A stretch of DNA of 64,000 nucleotides from Kribbella aluminosa (GCF_017876295.1 NZ_JAGINT010000002.1:3968001-4032000), one strand, 5' to 3'. Positions 1-9,153 are shown, counted from the first letter of the stretch. The notes: generated by a model from the letters alone, not told the origin. A program made the numbers and translations.

Positions 1-1
1 G

Positions 2-781
2 GACCTGTACGCCCGCAAGGAGAAGCTGCTCACCCAGTGGAAGCACCTGCTGGTCCCGATGGTCCCGGTCTGCGGCCTGGTGATCGCGCTGGTGGTCGGC
101 CAGCACGACCTCGGTACGGCGCTGGTCCTGATGGCCGTGATGATCGGCATGATCTGGGTCGTCGGCGCGCCGACCCGGTTGTTCGTCTCGACCATCGCGG
201 TGGTCGGGCTGGTGGCGACGTACTTCGTCAACGCGGAGAAGTACCGGATGCAGCGGGTGACGTCGTTCCTGGACCCGTTCGGTGACCCGTCCGGCGTCGG
301 CTGGCAGGCGTACCACTCGTTCTACGCGCTCTCGACCGGCGGCTGGTGGGGCGTCGGGATCGGCAACAGCCGGCAGAAGTGGGGCAACCTGCCCGAGGCA
401 CACACCGACTTCATCTTCTCGGTGATCGGTGAGGAGCTCGGCCTGGTCGGTTCGCTGACCGTGCTCGCGCTGTTCCTGCTGCTGGCCTACGCCGGGGTGC
501 GGATCGCGACCCGGAACACCCAGCCGTTCGTCCGCTACGCGGCGGCCGGGATCACCGTCTGGCTGATGGCGCAGGCCGTGGTCAACCTCGGCGCCGTGAT
601 CGGACTGCTACCCATCGTGGGTATCCCGCTCCCGCTTTTGTCGTACGGTGGTTCCGCACTGCTGCCGACGCTGATCGCGATCGGCATGCTGCTGTCCTTC
701 GCGAAGGCCGAGCCCGGCGCGCAGGCCGCCCTGAAAGAATCCCGGCGACCTCGTTTCGGCTGGCTGCCTTCGCGGCGTTAG
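2..781 (+). CDS. ftsW: FtsW lipid II polymerase (SEDS family), 5' truncated by window edge
   Basis: This is the C-terminal 259 residues of a SEDS-family septal peptidoglycan glycosyltransferase. It works with a class B PBP at the division site, in the membrane. The frame is open from base 2, so the start lies outside the window. Family marks visible are AHTDFIFSVIGEELGLVGS and, near the end, PLPLLSYGGSALLPTL. Several hydrophobic membrane segments lie between them. RodA is the paralogue that could be confused with it, but the position directly before murG, murC, ftsQ and ftsZ is that of ftsW. The murG start follows the stop by 8 bases, so the two are co-transcribed. Confidence 0.95.
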   Translation, partial: DLYARKEKLLTQWKHLLVPMVPVCGLVIALVVGQHDLGTALVLMAVMIGMIWVVGAPTRLFVSTIAVVGLVATYFVNAEKYRMQRVTSFLDPFGDPSGVGWQAYHSFYALSTGGWWGVGIGNSRQKWGNLPEAHTDFIFSVIGEELGLVGSLTVLALFLLLAYAGVRIATRNTQPFVRYAAAGITVWLMAQAVVNLGAVIGLLPIVGIPLPLLSYGGSALLPTLIAIGMLLSFAKAEPGAQAALKESRRPRFGWLPSRR

Positions 782-789
782 TCACACAA

Positions 790-1905
790 ATGAACCCCGC
801 GGGAGCGTTGAAAGCTGTGCCCAGCATCGTTCTGGCCGGTGGCGGTAGCGCCGGCCACACCTCACCCCTGATCGCCACGGCGGACGCTCTGCGCCGGATC
901 GACCCGACCATCGAGATCCTGGCCCTCGGGACCGAGCGCGGCCTGGAGACCCGGGTGGTTCCGGAGGCCGGGTACCGGCTGGAGCTGATCCCGCCGGTGC
1001 CGCTGCCGCGCAGGCCCACGCCCGCGCTGTTCGCCGTACCGGGCAAGATGCTCGCCTCGGTGAGCGCCGCCCGGAAGGTGCTCGACGAGGCGAAGGCGGA
1101 CGTCCTGGTCGGCTTCGGCGGCTACGTGTCCACCCCGGCGTACGTCGCCGCCTGGCGGCGGAAGACACCCATCGTCGTGCACGAGGGCAACGCGGTGCCG
1201 GGGATCGCGAACAAGTTCGCCGCCCGGTACTGCACCGAAACCGTGTTGACCTCGTTCCCGGGCACCGACCTGCCGCACGCGGAGTACGTCGGGCTGCCGA
1301 TCCGGCGGGCGATCTCGACGCTGGACCGGGCCGCGCTGCGCGCCGAGGCCCGGCAGTTCTTCGGGCTGCACCCGGACGCGCCGACGCTGTTCGTGACCGG
1401 CGGCTCACAGGGCGCGCAGCGGATCAACGAGTCGGTCTCCGGCGCCGCCGCGGACCTGCAGGCGGCCGGTATCCAGGTGCTGCACGCGATCGGCCCGAAG
1501 AACACGCTCGAGGTCCCGCAGACCGGCCCACTGCCGTACGTCGTACTGAACTACGTCGACCGGATGGACCTCGCGTACGCCGCCGCGGACCTGGTCGTCT
1601 GCCGGTCGGGCGCGAACACGGTCACCGAGGTGTCCGGCGTCGGGCTCCCGGCGATCTACGTCCCGCTGCCGATCGGTAACGGTGAGCAGCGGCTGAACGC
1701 GAAGCCGGTCGTCGACGTCGGCGGCGGCGTGCTGATCGACAACGCCGAGCTGACCGTCGACTGGGTGCGGGCCAACGTGCCGCAACTTCTGCTCGACCGC
1801 GAGCGTCTGACAGCCATGTCCACAGCTGCGACCGGTGTGATCCGGACCGACGCCGACGACCGGTTGGCGCGGATCATCCTCGATGTGGTGAGGTCTGCGT
1901 CGTGA
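790..1905 (+). CDS. murG: MurG, UDP-GlcNAc:lipid I N-acetylglucosaminyltransferase
   Basis: MurG converts lipid I to lipid II at the inner face of the membrane, the last cytoplasmic step of peptidoglycan precursor synthesis. The 371-residue length is normal. The N-terminal glycine-rich loop GGGSAGH is at residues 17-23. The C-terminal donor-binding part has the GGSQGAQRIN and CRSGANTVTE motifs. The ATG at 790 has no clear Shine-Dalgarno sequence. An in-frame GTG at 817 lies 11 bases after GGGAG and is a reasonable alternative start that keeps the whole fold. The stop overlaps the murC GTG by 4 bases. Confidence 0.96.
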   Translation: MNPAGALKAVPSIVLAGGGSAGHTSPLIATADALRRIDPTIEILALGTERGLETRVVPEAGYRLELIPPVPLPRRPTPALFAVPGKMLASVSAARKVLDEAKADVLVGFGGYVSTPAYVAAWRRKTPIVVHEGNAVPGIANKFAARYCTETVLTSFPGTDLPHAEYVGLPIRRAISTLDRAALRAEARQFFGLHPDAPTLFVTGGSQGAQRINESVSGAAADLQAAGIQVLHAIGPKNTLEVPQTGPLPYVVLNYVDRMDLAYAAADLVVCRSGANTVTEVSGVGLPAIYVPLPIGNGEQRLNAKPVVDVGGGVLIDNAELTVDWVRANVPQLLLDRERLTAMSTAATGVIRTDADDRLARIILDVVRSAS

Positions 1906-3362
1906 TCGTCACCGCTCCTGAAACGCTCCTGCCTGCCGAAAAGCTGGGCCGCGTGCACTTCGTAGGCATCGGCGGCGCCGGCATGTCCGGGATCGCCCGG
2001 ATCATGGCGGCGCGCGGGATCGAGGTGTCCGGCTCGGACGCCAAGGACGGCAAGGTGCTGGCTGCGCTCCGGGCGCTCGGCGCGACCTGCTGGGTCGGGC
2101 ACGAGGCCGCGCACGTCGCCGCCGTGGACACCGTGGTGGTCTCCACCGCGATCCGCGAGACCAACCCCGAGGTGGTCGCCGCCCGTGCGGCCGGGATCCC
2201 GATCCTGCCGCGGGCCGCCGCGCTCGCGTCGGTGATGGTCGGCCGCCGGACGATCGCGGTCGCCGGTACGCACGGCAAGACCACCACCACGTCGATGCTC
2301 ACGGTCGCGCTGCAGCACTGCGGCGCCGACCCGTCGTACGCGATCGGCGGGAACCTGAACGAGTCCGGGTCGAACGCCCACGGCGGCAACGGCGACCTGT
2401 TCGTGGCCGAGGCGGACGAGTCGGACAAGTCGTTCCTGACCTACTCGCCCGAGGTGTCGATCGTCACGTCGGTGGAGCCGGACCACCTGGACAACTACGG
2501 CGACGAGGCCAGCTACCGCAGGGCGTTCGAGGAGTTCTGCGCCCGGGTGCTGCCCGGCGGGTTCATGGTGATCTGCCAGGACGACGCCGGCGCCCGGCAG
2601 CTGGCGTCGTACGCGCGGGACAGCGGGATCGACGTCCGGACGTACGGCGAGTCCGAGGACGCGGACCTGCGGGTGACCGAACTCACCGCGACCGGGGCGA
2701 CGCAGTCGTTCGTGCCGGTGTACCGCGGGCGCAAGCTGCCGGTGGTGAACCTGCAGCAGGCGGGCAAGCACAACGCGCTGAACGCGTCCGCCGCGCTCAG
2801 CGCCGGGCTCGGGCTCGGGTTCTCCGCGGCCGACCTGGCCGAGGGGCTGGCCGCCTTCACCGGGACCGGCCGGCGGTTCGAGTTCAAGGGGCTCGAGGAC
2901 GGTGTCCGGGTCTTCGACTCGTACGCGCACCACCCGACCGAGCTGGCCGTCGACCTGACCGCGGCCCGCCAGGTGGCGGGGGAGGGGCGCGTGATCGCGT
3001 GCTTCCAGCCGCACCTGTTCAGCCGGACGCGGATCTTCGCGACCGAGTTCTCGGAGGCGCTGGCGCTGGCCGACGAGGTCGTGGTGATGGACGTCTTCGC
3101 GGCCCGTGAGGACCCGGAGCCCGGCGTCACCGGGGCGCTGATCGCGAACCACGTGCCGCTGAAGCCGGACCAGGTCCGGTTCGAGCCGTCCTGGTCCGCC
3201 GTACCGCAACTCGTCGCGGACCTGGCCGAGCCGGGTGATCTGGTCGTCACCCTCGGAGCCGGCGACGTGACGCTGATCGGCCCGGAAGTCGTTGGCCTGC
3301 TGGCCGAACGCGCCGCCACCCGCGAGCCTGCCGAGGCAACGCTCACACCTGTGGTGGAGTAA
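1902..3362 (+). CDS. murC: MurC, UDP-N-acetylmuramate--L-alanine ligase
   Basis: MurC adds L-alanine to UDP-MurNAc using ATP, the first amino-acid ligation of the peptidoglycan stem peptide, in the cytoplasm. At 486 residues it is full length. The N-terminal Rossmann motif VGIGGAGMSGIA is near residues 21-32, and the Mur-ligase ATP-binding loop GTHGKTTTT is at residues 122-130. The central domain carries EADESDKSF, and the C-terminal domain begins after GRRFEFKG. It starts with GTG overlapping the murG stop (GTGA), which implies translational coupling. Confidence 0.97.
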   Translation: MIVTAPETLLPAEKLGRVHFVGIGGAGMSGIARIMAARGIEVSGSDAKDGKVLAALRALGATCWVGHEAAHVAAVDTVVVSTAIRETNPEVVAARAAGIPILPRAAALASVMVGRRTIAVAGTHGKTTTTSMLTVALQHCGADPSYAIGGNLNESGSNAHGGNGDLFVAEADESDKSFLTYSPEVSIVTSVEPDHLDNYGDEASYRRAFEEFCARVLPGGFMVICQDDAGARQLASYARDSGIDVRTYGESEDADLRVTELTATGATQSFVPVYRGRKLPVVNLQQAGKHNALNASAALSAGLGLGFSAADLAEGLAAFTGTGRRFEFKGLEDGVRVFDSYAHHPTELAVDLTAARQVAGEGRVIACFQPHLFSRTRIFATEFSEALALADEVVVMDVFAAREDPEPGVTGALIANHVPLKPDQVRFEPSWSAVPQLVADLAEPGDLVVTLGAGDVTLIGPEVVGLLAERAATREPAEATLTPVVE

Positions 3363-3380
3363 AAGGGTGGGGTTCGTCGA

Positions 3381-4121
3381 ATGAGCCAGAGCGTCGATCT
3401 GGCTCGGGCACAGCAGCGGTTCGCGCGCCGGCAACGGCTGGTGCGGTGGCGCAGCTGGCTGCCCTGGGCCATCGGCGGCGGGCTGGTCGTGCTGGCCGGC
3501 CTGATCGTCTGGCTGTTCTACTTCTCCTCCGCGTTCGCGGTCTCCGGGGTCCGGATCAGCGGTGCCGACACGGTGCCGGTGGCAACGATCGAGCAGACCG
3601 CGGCGGCCCCGATCGGCACCCCGCTGGCGAACGTGGACCTGCGGGCGATCGCGGACCGGGTCCGGACCATCCCGGCGGTCGCGGACGCCCAGGTGACCCG
3701 GGCGTGGCCGCGGAAGATCGTGATCGTGGTCACCGAACGGGTTCCGGTCGTGGTGGTCACCGACGGCTCGCGGTTCGAGCTGGTGGACGCCACCGGTACG
3801 TCGTACCGGACGGTGCCGGACCGGCCGGCCGGGCTGCCGGAGGCGAAGATCACCGGTGTCCGGCGGGACGTCACCGTGCACTCGGTGGTGACGGTCTCGG
3901 CGGCACTCCCGGAATCCCTGCGGACCCGGGTGGGATCGATCACGGCGACGTCGCCGGACTCGATCACCCTGAACCTCAGCTCCGGGGTGAAGGTGGTGTG
4001 GGGCAGTTCCGATGACAGTGCGCGCAAGGCGGGGATACTCAGCGTACTGATGAAGCGGGACGCGAAGGTGTACGACGTCTCGGCGCCCGATCTCCCTGTC
4101 ACCAAAGGGGAAAAACGGTGA
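3381..4121 (+). CDS. ftsQ: FtsQ/DivIB cell division protein
   Basis: FtsQ is a bitopic divisome protein that links early and late division proteins. The sequence shows a basic cytoplasmic tail, one transmembrane segment at about residues 30-50, then a POTRA-like domain beginning VSGVRISGADTVP and a beta domain with RAWPRKIVIVVTERVPV. Length is 246 residues. A weak purine-rich site (GGGTGGGG) precedes the ATG. It lies 18 bases after murC and 150 bases before the ftsZ start, the usual actinobacterial order. Confidence 0.93.
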   Translation: MSQSVDLARAQQRFARRQRLVRWRSWLPWAIGGGLVVLAGLIVWLFYFSSAFAVSGVRISGADTVPVATIEQTAAAPIGTPLANVDLRAIADRVRTIPAVADAQVTRAWPRKIVIVVTERVPVVVVTDGSRFELVDATGTSYRTVPDRPAGLPEAKITGVRRDVTVHSVVTVSAALPESLRTRVGSITATSPDSITLNLSSGVKVVWGSSDDSARKAGILSVLMKRDAKVYDVSAPDLPVTKGEKR

Positions 4122-4271
4122 CGGGTCGTCTCGCGGCGAGGCGCGTGGACTTTGGCGGGAAGCGTCCCGTAGCGTTCCACGTAATCTAAAGTTGACATAA
4201 CTCTAAGCATCCACTTGAGGTTCAGTCTTTTCGCTGGACAACGGGAAACGAACGAGGCGAGAGGCGCGGAC
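4122..4271 (+). promoter_or_regulatory. ftsZ upstream region, probable promoter(s)
   Basis: This 150-base gap between ftsQ and ftsZ is unusually AT-rich for the window around 4180-4215. It holds TAATCT (4182-4187), which resembles a -10 box, and TTGACA (4192-4197), which resembles a -35 box but lacks a clear -10 at the right distance. ftsZ is known to have its own promoters in other actinobacteria. The exact start sites cannot be fixed from sequence. Confidence 0.35.
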
Positions 4272-5744
4272 GTGGCGGCACCGCAGAACTACCTGGCACT
4301 CATCAAGGTCGTGGGCATCGGCGGCGGCGGCGTGAACGCTGTCAACCGGATGATCGAGCACGGTCTGAAGGGCGTTGAGTTCATCGCCATCAACACCGAC
4401 GCGCAAGCGCTGCTGATGAGCGACGCGGACGTCAAGCTCGACATCGGCCGGGAGGAGACCCGGGGCCTCGGCGCCGGTGCGAACCCGGCGATCGGGCAGA
4501 AGGCCGCCGAGGACCACGGGGAGGAGATCGAGGAGGCGCTCAAGGGCGCCGACATGGTCTTCGTCACCGCGGGCGAGGGCGGCGGCACCGGCACCGGTGG
4601 CGCGCCGGTGGTGTCCCGCATCGCGCGCTCGCTCGGTGCGTTGACGATCGGTGTGGTGACCCGGCCGTTCTCGTTCGAGGGCAAGCGCCGCGCGACCCAG
4701 GCGGAGGAGGGCATCGCCGCCCTGCGCGAAGAGGTCGACACCCTGATCGTCATCCCGAACGACCGGCTGCTGACGATCTCCGACCGCGCCGTGTCCGTGC
4801 TGGACGCGTTCAAGCAGGCCGACCAGGTGCTGCTGCAGGGTGTTTCCGGTATCACCGACCTGATCACCACGCCCGGTCTGATCAACGTGGACTTCGCGGA
4901 CGTCAAGGCGGTGATGTCGAACGCCGGCTCCGCGCTGATGGGGATCGGCTCGTCGCGCGGCGAGAACCGCGCGGTCGCGGCGGCCGAGGCGGCCATCTCG
5001 TCTCCGTTGCTGGAGGCAAGCATCGAGGGCGCGCACGGCGTGCTGCTGTCGATCGCGGGCGGCTCCGACCTGGGCCTGTTCGAGATCAACGAGGCCGCGC
5101 AACTGGTGTCGGAGTCCGCGCACTCGGACGCGAACATCATCTTCGGCGCGGTGATCGACGACGCCCTCGGCGACGAGGTCCGGGTCACGGTGATCGCGGC
5201 CGGCTTCGACGGCGGGATGCCCAAGCGCCGCGAGCAGGCCATGAACCAGGCCCGCCCGCAGTCCTCCCGGCCGGCGAACCAGAACTACTCCCAGCCGATG
5301 ACGGTCTCCAACCCCACCCAGACCCCGCCCCCGCCCGCCAACCCGCAGGGTGGCCAAGCGGGTCAGGGCCAGCCCGGCTCGGTTCCTCTCCAAGCGGTCC
5401 CGGGCCAGCAGCCGGGTCAGCCTCAGGCGGCACCGACGCCGCCTCAGCCGACCGACGACACCGTCCCGGTCCCGGCGCCGACCGAGCCCCGCCCGGGAGC
5501 AGGCACGACGAACTCCGCCCGCCCGCCCGCGGGTGAGGGTGTGCGGACCGTCCAGTCCGGCCCGCAGTCGGCTCAGCCCGCCCCCCACACCCCTGCCTCC
5601 CCGTCGACCCAGCACTCCTGGCCGACCAACGGCCCGAGCAACGCCGCCGGCAACCCGCCGGCCGGCACGACCGGCGCGGCCCAGCCGAAGCCGAAGAAGC
5701 CCGAGCCCGAGGAAGACCTCGACATCCCGGAGTTCCTCAAGTAA
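4272..5744 (+). CDS. ftsZ: FtsZ, tubulin-like cell division GTPase
   Basis: FtsZ polymerises into the Z-ring at mid-cell with GTP. I place the start at the GTG at 4272, which gives MAAPQNYLALIKVVG, the conserved actinobacterial N-terminus, with GAGGCG just upstream. An ATG at 4215 is in frame but its extra 19 residues do not match the family. The GTP-binding tubulin signature GGGTGTGG is at residues 103-110. After the globular domain (about residue 320) comes a roughly 155-residue linker rich in Q, P, G and A, longer than in Streptomyces. It ends with the conserved peptide DLDIPEFLK that binds SepF and other partners. Confidence 0.98.
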   Translation: MAAPQNYLALIKVVGIGGGGVNAVNRMIEHGLKGVEFIAINTDAQALLMSDADVKLDIGREETRGLGAGANPAIGQKAAEDHGEEIEEALKGADMVFVTAGEGGGTGTGGAPVVSRIARSLGALTIGVVTRPFSFEGKRRATQAEEGIAALREEVDTLIVIPNDRLLTISDRAVSVLDAFKQADQVLLQGVSGITDLITTPGLINVDFADVKAVMSNAGSALMGIGSSRGENRAVAAAEAAISSPLLEASIEGAHGVLLSIAGGSDLGLFEINEAAQLVSESAHSDANIIFGAVIDDALGDEVRVTVIAAGFDGGMPKRREQAMNQARPQSSRPANQNYSQPMTVSNPTQTPPPPANPQGGQAGQGQPGSVPLQAVPGQQPGQPQAAPTPPQPTDDTVPVPAPTEPRPGAGTTNSARPPAGEGVRTVQSGPQSAQPAPHTPASPSTQHSWPTNGPSNAAGNPPAGTTGAAQPKPKKPEPEEDLDIPEFLK

Positions 5745-5765
5745 CCCTGCCGGCGGGCGGCTGGG

Positions 5766-5778
5766 TAATCTTCAGTCG
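5766..5778 (+). promoter_or_regulatory. Leaderless-type -10 box for pgeF
   Basis: TAATCT at 5766-5771 is followed by six bases and then the GTG at 5778. That spacing would place transcription initiation at the start codon, so the gene could be transcribed without a leader, independently of ftsZ. No good -35 box is visible. Confidence 0.5.
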
Positions 5779-6506
5779 TGTTCGGTTATGACGAGATCCA
5801 CTCCGCCGCCCGGCTCGCCTTCACCGACCGCTTCGGCGGCGCCAGCAAACCGCCGTACGGCGAGCTGAATCTGGGTAGCGCTTCGGGACCGGACGGTGCG
5901 GGTGTCACGGCGAACTTCCGGCTGATCGCCTCGGAGTTCGGCGTGCCCATGGAGCAGGTGGTGCGGGTCAGCCAGGTGCACGGTCGCGACGTCCACGTCG
6001 TACGTCCGGGTGACGAACTGCCGATCCAGCCGATGCCGAGGGCCGACGGTCTCGTCACGACCCGCTCCGACGTCGTCCTCGCGGTCCGCGCCGCCGACTG
6101 TCTCCCGGTGCTGCTGTACGCCGACGGTGTGGTCGGCGCCGCACACTCCGGCCGCAAGGGCATGTACGTCGGCATCGTCCCCGCGACCGTCGGCGCGATG
6201 CGCGACCTCAGCGCCGGGCGGATCACCGCCGTCCTCGGCCCGTACGCCTGCGGCAAGTGCTACGAAGTACCCGACGAGATGCGCGCCGAGGTCGCCGTAC
6301 AGGTACCGGCGTCGTACTCCGAAACGAGCTGGGGGACACCCGCGCTCGACGTGGCGGCCGGCGTCCGGGCCCAACTGGCCGACCTCGACGTCGAGGTCGT
6401 CGACGCGACGGCCTGCACGATCGAGTCCGGGGACCTGTACTCGTACCGCCGCGAGGGCCCGGAGAGTGGCCGGATGGCCGGGCTGATCAAGCTGGCCGGC
6501 TCATGA
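5778..6506 (+). CDS. pgeF: Laccase-domain peptidoglycan editing factor / purine nucleoside phosphorylase (PgeF, YfiH family)
   Basis: The family (YfiH/YlmD) has been described both as a multicopper-type purine nucleoside phosphorylase/adenosine deaminase and as a factor that prevents misincorporation of L-serine into peptidoglycan stems. The 242-residue protein has the family metal-ligand context: VHGRDVHV, ADCLPVLL and AHSGRKG, and then GPYACGKCYEV. The actinobacterial AHSG replaces the AHAG of other phyla. It starts with GTG 33 bases after ftsZ and overlaps yggS by 4 bases (ATGA). Confidence 0.88.
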   Translation: MFGYDEIHSAARLAFTDRFGGASKPPYGELNLGSASGPDGAGVTANFRLIASEFGVPMEQVVRVSQVHGRDVHVVRPGDELPIQPMPRADGLVTTRSDVVLAVRAADCLPVLLYADGVVGAAHSGRKGMYVGIVPATVGAMRDLSAGRITAVLGPYACGKCYEVPDEMRAEVAVQVPASYSETSWGTPALDVAAGVRAQLADLDVEVVDATACTIESGDLYSYRREGPESGRMAGLIKLAGS

Positions 6507-7222
6507 CCCGCGCCGACGAGCTCCGGGCGAATCTGGAGCAGGTGCAGGAACGGATCGAGAAGGCGTGTCAGGCGGCCGGGAGGGGCCGGGACGAGGTCAC
6601 CCTCGTGGCGATCACCAAAACCTTCCCAGTCAGCGACGTACGGGCGCTGGCGGACCTCGGGGTCACGGACGCCGGGGAGAACCGCGAGCAGGAGCTGAAG
6701 GAGAAGGCGCCGGACTGCCCGGACCTCACCTGGCACTTCGTCGGGCAACTGCAGTCGAAGAAGTCCCGGTCGGTGGTGCGGTACGCGTCGGTCGTGCACT
6801 CGGTCGACCGGCCCGCACTCGTCGACGCGTTGTCGAAGGCCGCGGTCGCGGAGCAGAAGTCGGTGCGGTGCCTGATCCAGGTGAGCCTGGCGGCGTACGG
6901 GTCCGCGGCCAGTTCCGGTACGGCGACCGGCGCGAGCCGGGGCGGGGTCGCGCCCGCCGGCGTACCGGAGCTGGCCGCGGCGATCGTGGCGGCGGACGGG
7001 CTCGAGCTCGGCGGGGTGATGGCGGTCGCACCGCTCGGATCGGAACCCGGGGAAGCCTTTGCGGGACTGCACGACGTAGCGTCCCGGCTACGCTCCGAAC
7101 ATCCCGGTGCGGACTGGATCTCGGCCGGGATGACCGGCGATCTGGAGGCCGCGATCAAGGAGGGTGCGACACACGTTCGGCTCGGGCGCGCATTACTCGG
7201 TACGCGCACTCCGCTGGGTTAG
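6503..7222 (+). CDS. YggS/PLPBP family pyridoxal 5'-phosphate homeostasis protein
   Basis: This is a single-domain TIM-barrel PLP-binding protein that affects vitamin B6 and amino-acid homeostasis; no catalytic activity is established for the family. The Schiff-base lysine is K39 in VAITKTFP. Other family marks are GENREQE, WHFVGQLQSKK and the C-terminal GMTGDLEAAI. A Gly/Ser/Ala-rich insert (about residues 133-151, AYGSAASSG onwards) sits in the middle. Length is 239 residues. The ATG at 6503 overlaps the pgeF stop. Linkage to ftsZ/sepF is conserved in Gram-positives. Confidence 0.92.
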   Translation: MTRADELRANLEQVQERIEKACQAAGRGRDEVTLVAITKTFPVSDVRALADLGVTDAGENREQELKEKAPDCPDLTWHFVGQLQSKKSRSVVRYASVVHSVDRPALVDALSKAAVAEQKSVRCLIQVSLAAYGSAASSGTATGASRGGVAPAGVPELAAAIVAADGLELGGVMAVAPLGSEPGEAFAGLHDVASRLRSEHPGADWISAGMTGDLEAAIKEGATHVRLGRALLGTRTPLG

Positions 7223-7304
7223 TGTCGACATCGAGCGGGTTTCGCTTCCTGCTCACTGTTGTCGTCGAGTTGCCGTCGAAATCGGATCGAGGTGCTGAGG
7301 GGCC

Positions 7305-7862
7305 ATGAGCGGCGCACTGCGCAAGATGGGTGTGTACCTCGGCTTGGTCGAGGACGGGGAGCGCTACAACGCCCGTTATGACGACACGTACGACGACGAG
7401 TTCGACGAAGCCGAGGTCGACGAGGCAGTCGACGGGGACTCCCAGGAAACCGTGCCGGTGGCAGCCGGCCGGGAGAGCCGCGAGACCCGGGAGCGCCGCG
7501 AGGAGCGTCCGGAGCCGAGCGGTGCCACGGTCAGCAAGTTCCCAGACCGGCGCGGGGTCGCGCCGTCCCCGGAGGTTACCGAGTTGGCCCGCATCACCAC
7601 CGTGCACCCGCGCAGCTACAACGAGGCGCGCGTCATCGGTGAGCACTTCCGCGACGGCACGCCCGTCATCATGAACCTGACCGAGATGGATCACTCCGAC
7701 GCGAAGCGACTCGTGGACTTCGCCGCCGGCCTGATCTTCTGCTGCCGGGGCTCGATCGAGCGGATCACCACCAAGGTGTTCCTGGTCTGCCCGCCGAACG
7801 TCACGGTGGCCGCCGAGGAGAAGGAGAAGATCGCCGCGGACGGGTTCTACAACCAGAGTTGA
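7305..7862 (+). CDS. sepF: SepF, FtsZ membrane anchor
   Basis: SepF tethers FtsZ to the membrane and is the main anchor in actinobacteria, which lack FtsA. The N-terminal MSGALRKMGVYLGLVED is the amphipathic membrane-targeting helix. A long acidic, charged linker (about residues 22-85) follows. The C-terminal SepF domain includes the tract from ARITTVHPRSYNEA to MDHSDAKRLVDFAAGL. Length is 185 residues. GAGGGG lies six bases before the ATG, a good ribosome binding site. Confidence 0.95.
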   Translation: MSGALRKMGVYLGLVEDGERYNARYDDTYDDEFDEAEVDEAVDGDSQETVPVAAGRESRETRERREERPEPSGATVSKFPDRRGVAPSPEVTELARITTVHPRSYNEARVIGEHFRDGTPVIMNLTEMDHSDAKRLVDFAAGLIFCCRGSIERITTKVFLVCPPNVTVAAEEKEKIAADGFYNQS

Positions 7863-7912
7863 GGCTCTGGTTGGCGACCGCGCTTTCGGCGTCTTCTACA
7901 CTCGTTGTCGAC

Positions 7913-8218
7913 ATGAATGCTCTAGCGCTCGTCCTCATCGTTCTTTACTGGGTGCTGCTCGCCTTCTTCCTGGTGCTGGTGGCGCGGTTCGTCCTCGGAC
8001 TGATCGTGATGTTCGCGCCGCAGTGGCACCCGAAGGGGCCGCTGCTGCTGCTGTTCGAGCTGATCTACTCGATCACCGACCCGTTCCTGCGGCCGCTGCG
8101 GCGGATTCTGCCGCCGATCGGGGCCGGTGGTGTGCGGATCGATCTGTCCACCTTGATGCTGTTCGTGATCGTCTCGGTGGCGATGGCCATCAACTCGACG
8201 GCCCTTCGATCGTTGTAA
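7913..8218 (+). CDS. YggT family membrane protein
   Basis: This is a small hydrophobic protein of the YggT/CCB3 family, common beside sepF and divIVA; its molecular role is not established. I choose the ATG at 7913, which gives 101 residues beginning MNALALVLIVLYW. An in-frame GTG at the end of sepF (7859) would add an unlikely extension. Two membrane stretches are visible (residues 2-30 and 73-97), with the amphipathic PLRRILPPIGAGG motif between them. TACACT at 7897-7902 lies 10 bases before the ATG and may be a -10 box giving a nearly leaderless transcript. Confidence 0.85.
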   Translation: MNALALVLIVLYWVLLAFFLVLVARFVLGLIVMFAPQWHPKGPLLLLFELIYSITDPFLRPLRRILPPIGAGGVRIDLSTLMLFVIVSVAMAINSTALRSL

Positions 8219-8352
8219 GGGTGAGGACCACGAGGAGTGGGTAGATAGAGCCCGGATTCCGTTCTAAGACAACGAAGCGATAACGTGATCTACTGAGTCG
8301 CCAAGGCGAGGCCACGGGGACTCCGCCAAGACACAGACAAACGAGGTGAAAG

Positions 8353-9108
8353 ATGCCGCTGACGCCGGATGACGTCCGCTCGAAGCAGTTCACGCCCGTC
8401 CGACTACGGGAGGGCTACGACGTCACAGAGGTCGACTCCTTCCTCGACGAGGTGGAAGCCGAGCTGGAGCGACTTCTCGCCGAGAACGAGGAGCTGCGGG
8501 CCAAGCTCGCGGCGGCCCAGCGCGCAGGCGCGGACCAGCAGCGGCCGGTCGACCAGACCGCCGCGCTGCCGCCCGTCGTGCAGCAGCCGAAGCCCCCGGT
8601 CGTGGTCGAGAAGCCCGAGGAGAAGCCGCCGGTGGTGGCACCTGCTCCCGGGGCGGCCGCAGCGGCCGGCACGGTCGGCGACGCGTCCAGCTCCGCCGTG
8701 CGGCTGCTGGAGATGGCCACCAAGCACTCCGACGACCTGGTCCAGGAGGCGAAGGACACCGCCGACAAGATCATCGGCGAGGCCCGCGCCAAGGCCGAGC
8801 GGCTGGAGAACGAAGCGCGTGGCAAGGCCGACCGGATGACCGGTGAGGCCCGCGCCCGCGCCGAGAAGCTCGACGGCGAGATCGCCGAGCGGCGCGCGCA
8901 GATGCTCGGCACCCTGGAGAAGCAGAAGGGCCAGCTCGAGCGCACCATCGACGACCTGCACGCGTACGAGCGGGAGTACCGCAGCCGCCTGAAGACCTAC
9001 TTCACCGAGCAGCTCAAGGCGCTCGGCAACGGCGACGACACGCTCAGCCCGCGGAACGGTTTCCGTCCCGAGGCCCGCGCCCAGGCCCACGGCGGCCACG
9101 GCGTCTGA
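8353..9108 (+). CDS. wag31: Wag31/DivIVA polar growth scaffold
   Basis: DivIVA proteins coat negatively curved membrane and direct polar growth in actinobacteria. The N-terminal MPLTPDDVRSKQFTPVRLRE plus GYDVTEVDSFLDEVE is the diagnostic lipid-binding domain. A first coiled coil (about residues 30-60) is followed by a proline-rich linker (about 65-105). A long second coiled coil (about 115-225), rich in A, E, K and R, contains repeated GEARAKAE-type heptads. Length is 251 residues. GAGGTGAAAG gives a strong ribosome binding site. The 134-base gap upstream is likely to hold its own promoter, but I could not fix the boxes. Confidence 0.95.
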   Translation: MPLTPDDVRSKQFTPVRLREGYDVTEVDSFLDEVEAELERLLAENEELRAKLAAAQRAGADQQRPVDQTAALPPVVQQPKPPVVVEKPEEKPPVVAPAPGAAAAAGTVGDASSSAVRLLEMATKHSDDLVQEAKDTADKIIGEARAKAERLENEARGKADRMTGEARARAEKLDGEIAERRAQMLGTLEKQKGQLERTIDDLHAYEREYRSRLKTYFTEQLKALGNGDDTLSPRNGFRPEARAQAHGGHGV

Positions 9109-9120
9109 AGATCCTCTGAC

Positions 9121-9153
9121 AAGAGGCGGTGCTTTCCGGCGGCACCGCCTCTT
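9121..9153. terminator. Intrinsic-type terminator hairpin, likely bidirectional
   Basis: A perfect 12-bp stem, AAGAGGCGGTGC paired with GCACCGCCTCTT around a 9-base loop, begins 12 bases after the wag31 stop. It sits between convergent wag31 and ileS, and the stem ends in AA/TT on both sides, so it could act on both strands. There is no long U tract, which is usual for actinobacteria. Confidence 0.8.

Noticed and set aside
4215..4271. Upstream ATG start for ftsZ
   Set aside because: The 19 extra residues do not match FtsZ proteins. The GTG at 4272 gives the conserved MAAPQNYLA start and has a ribosome binding site.
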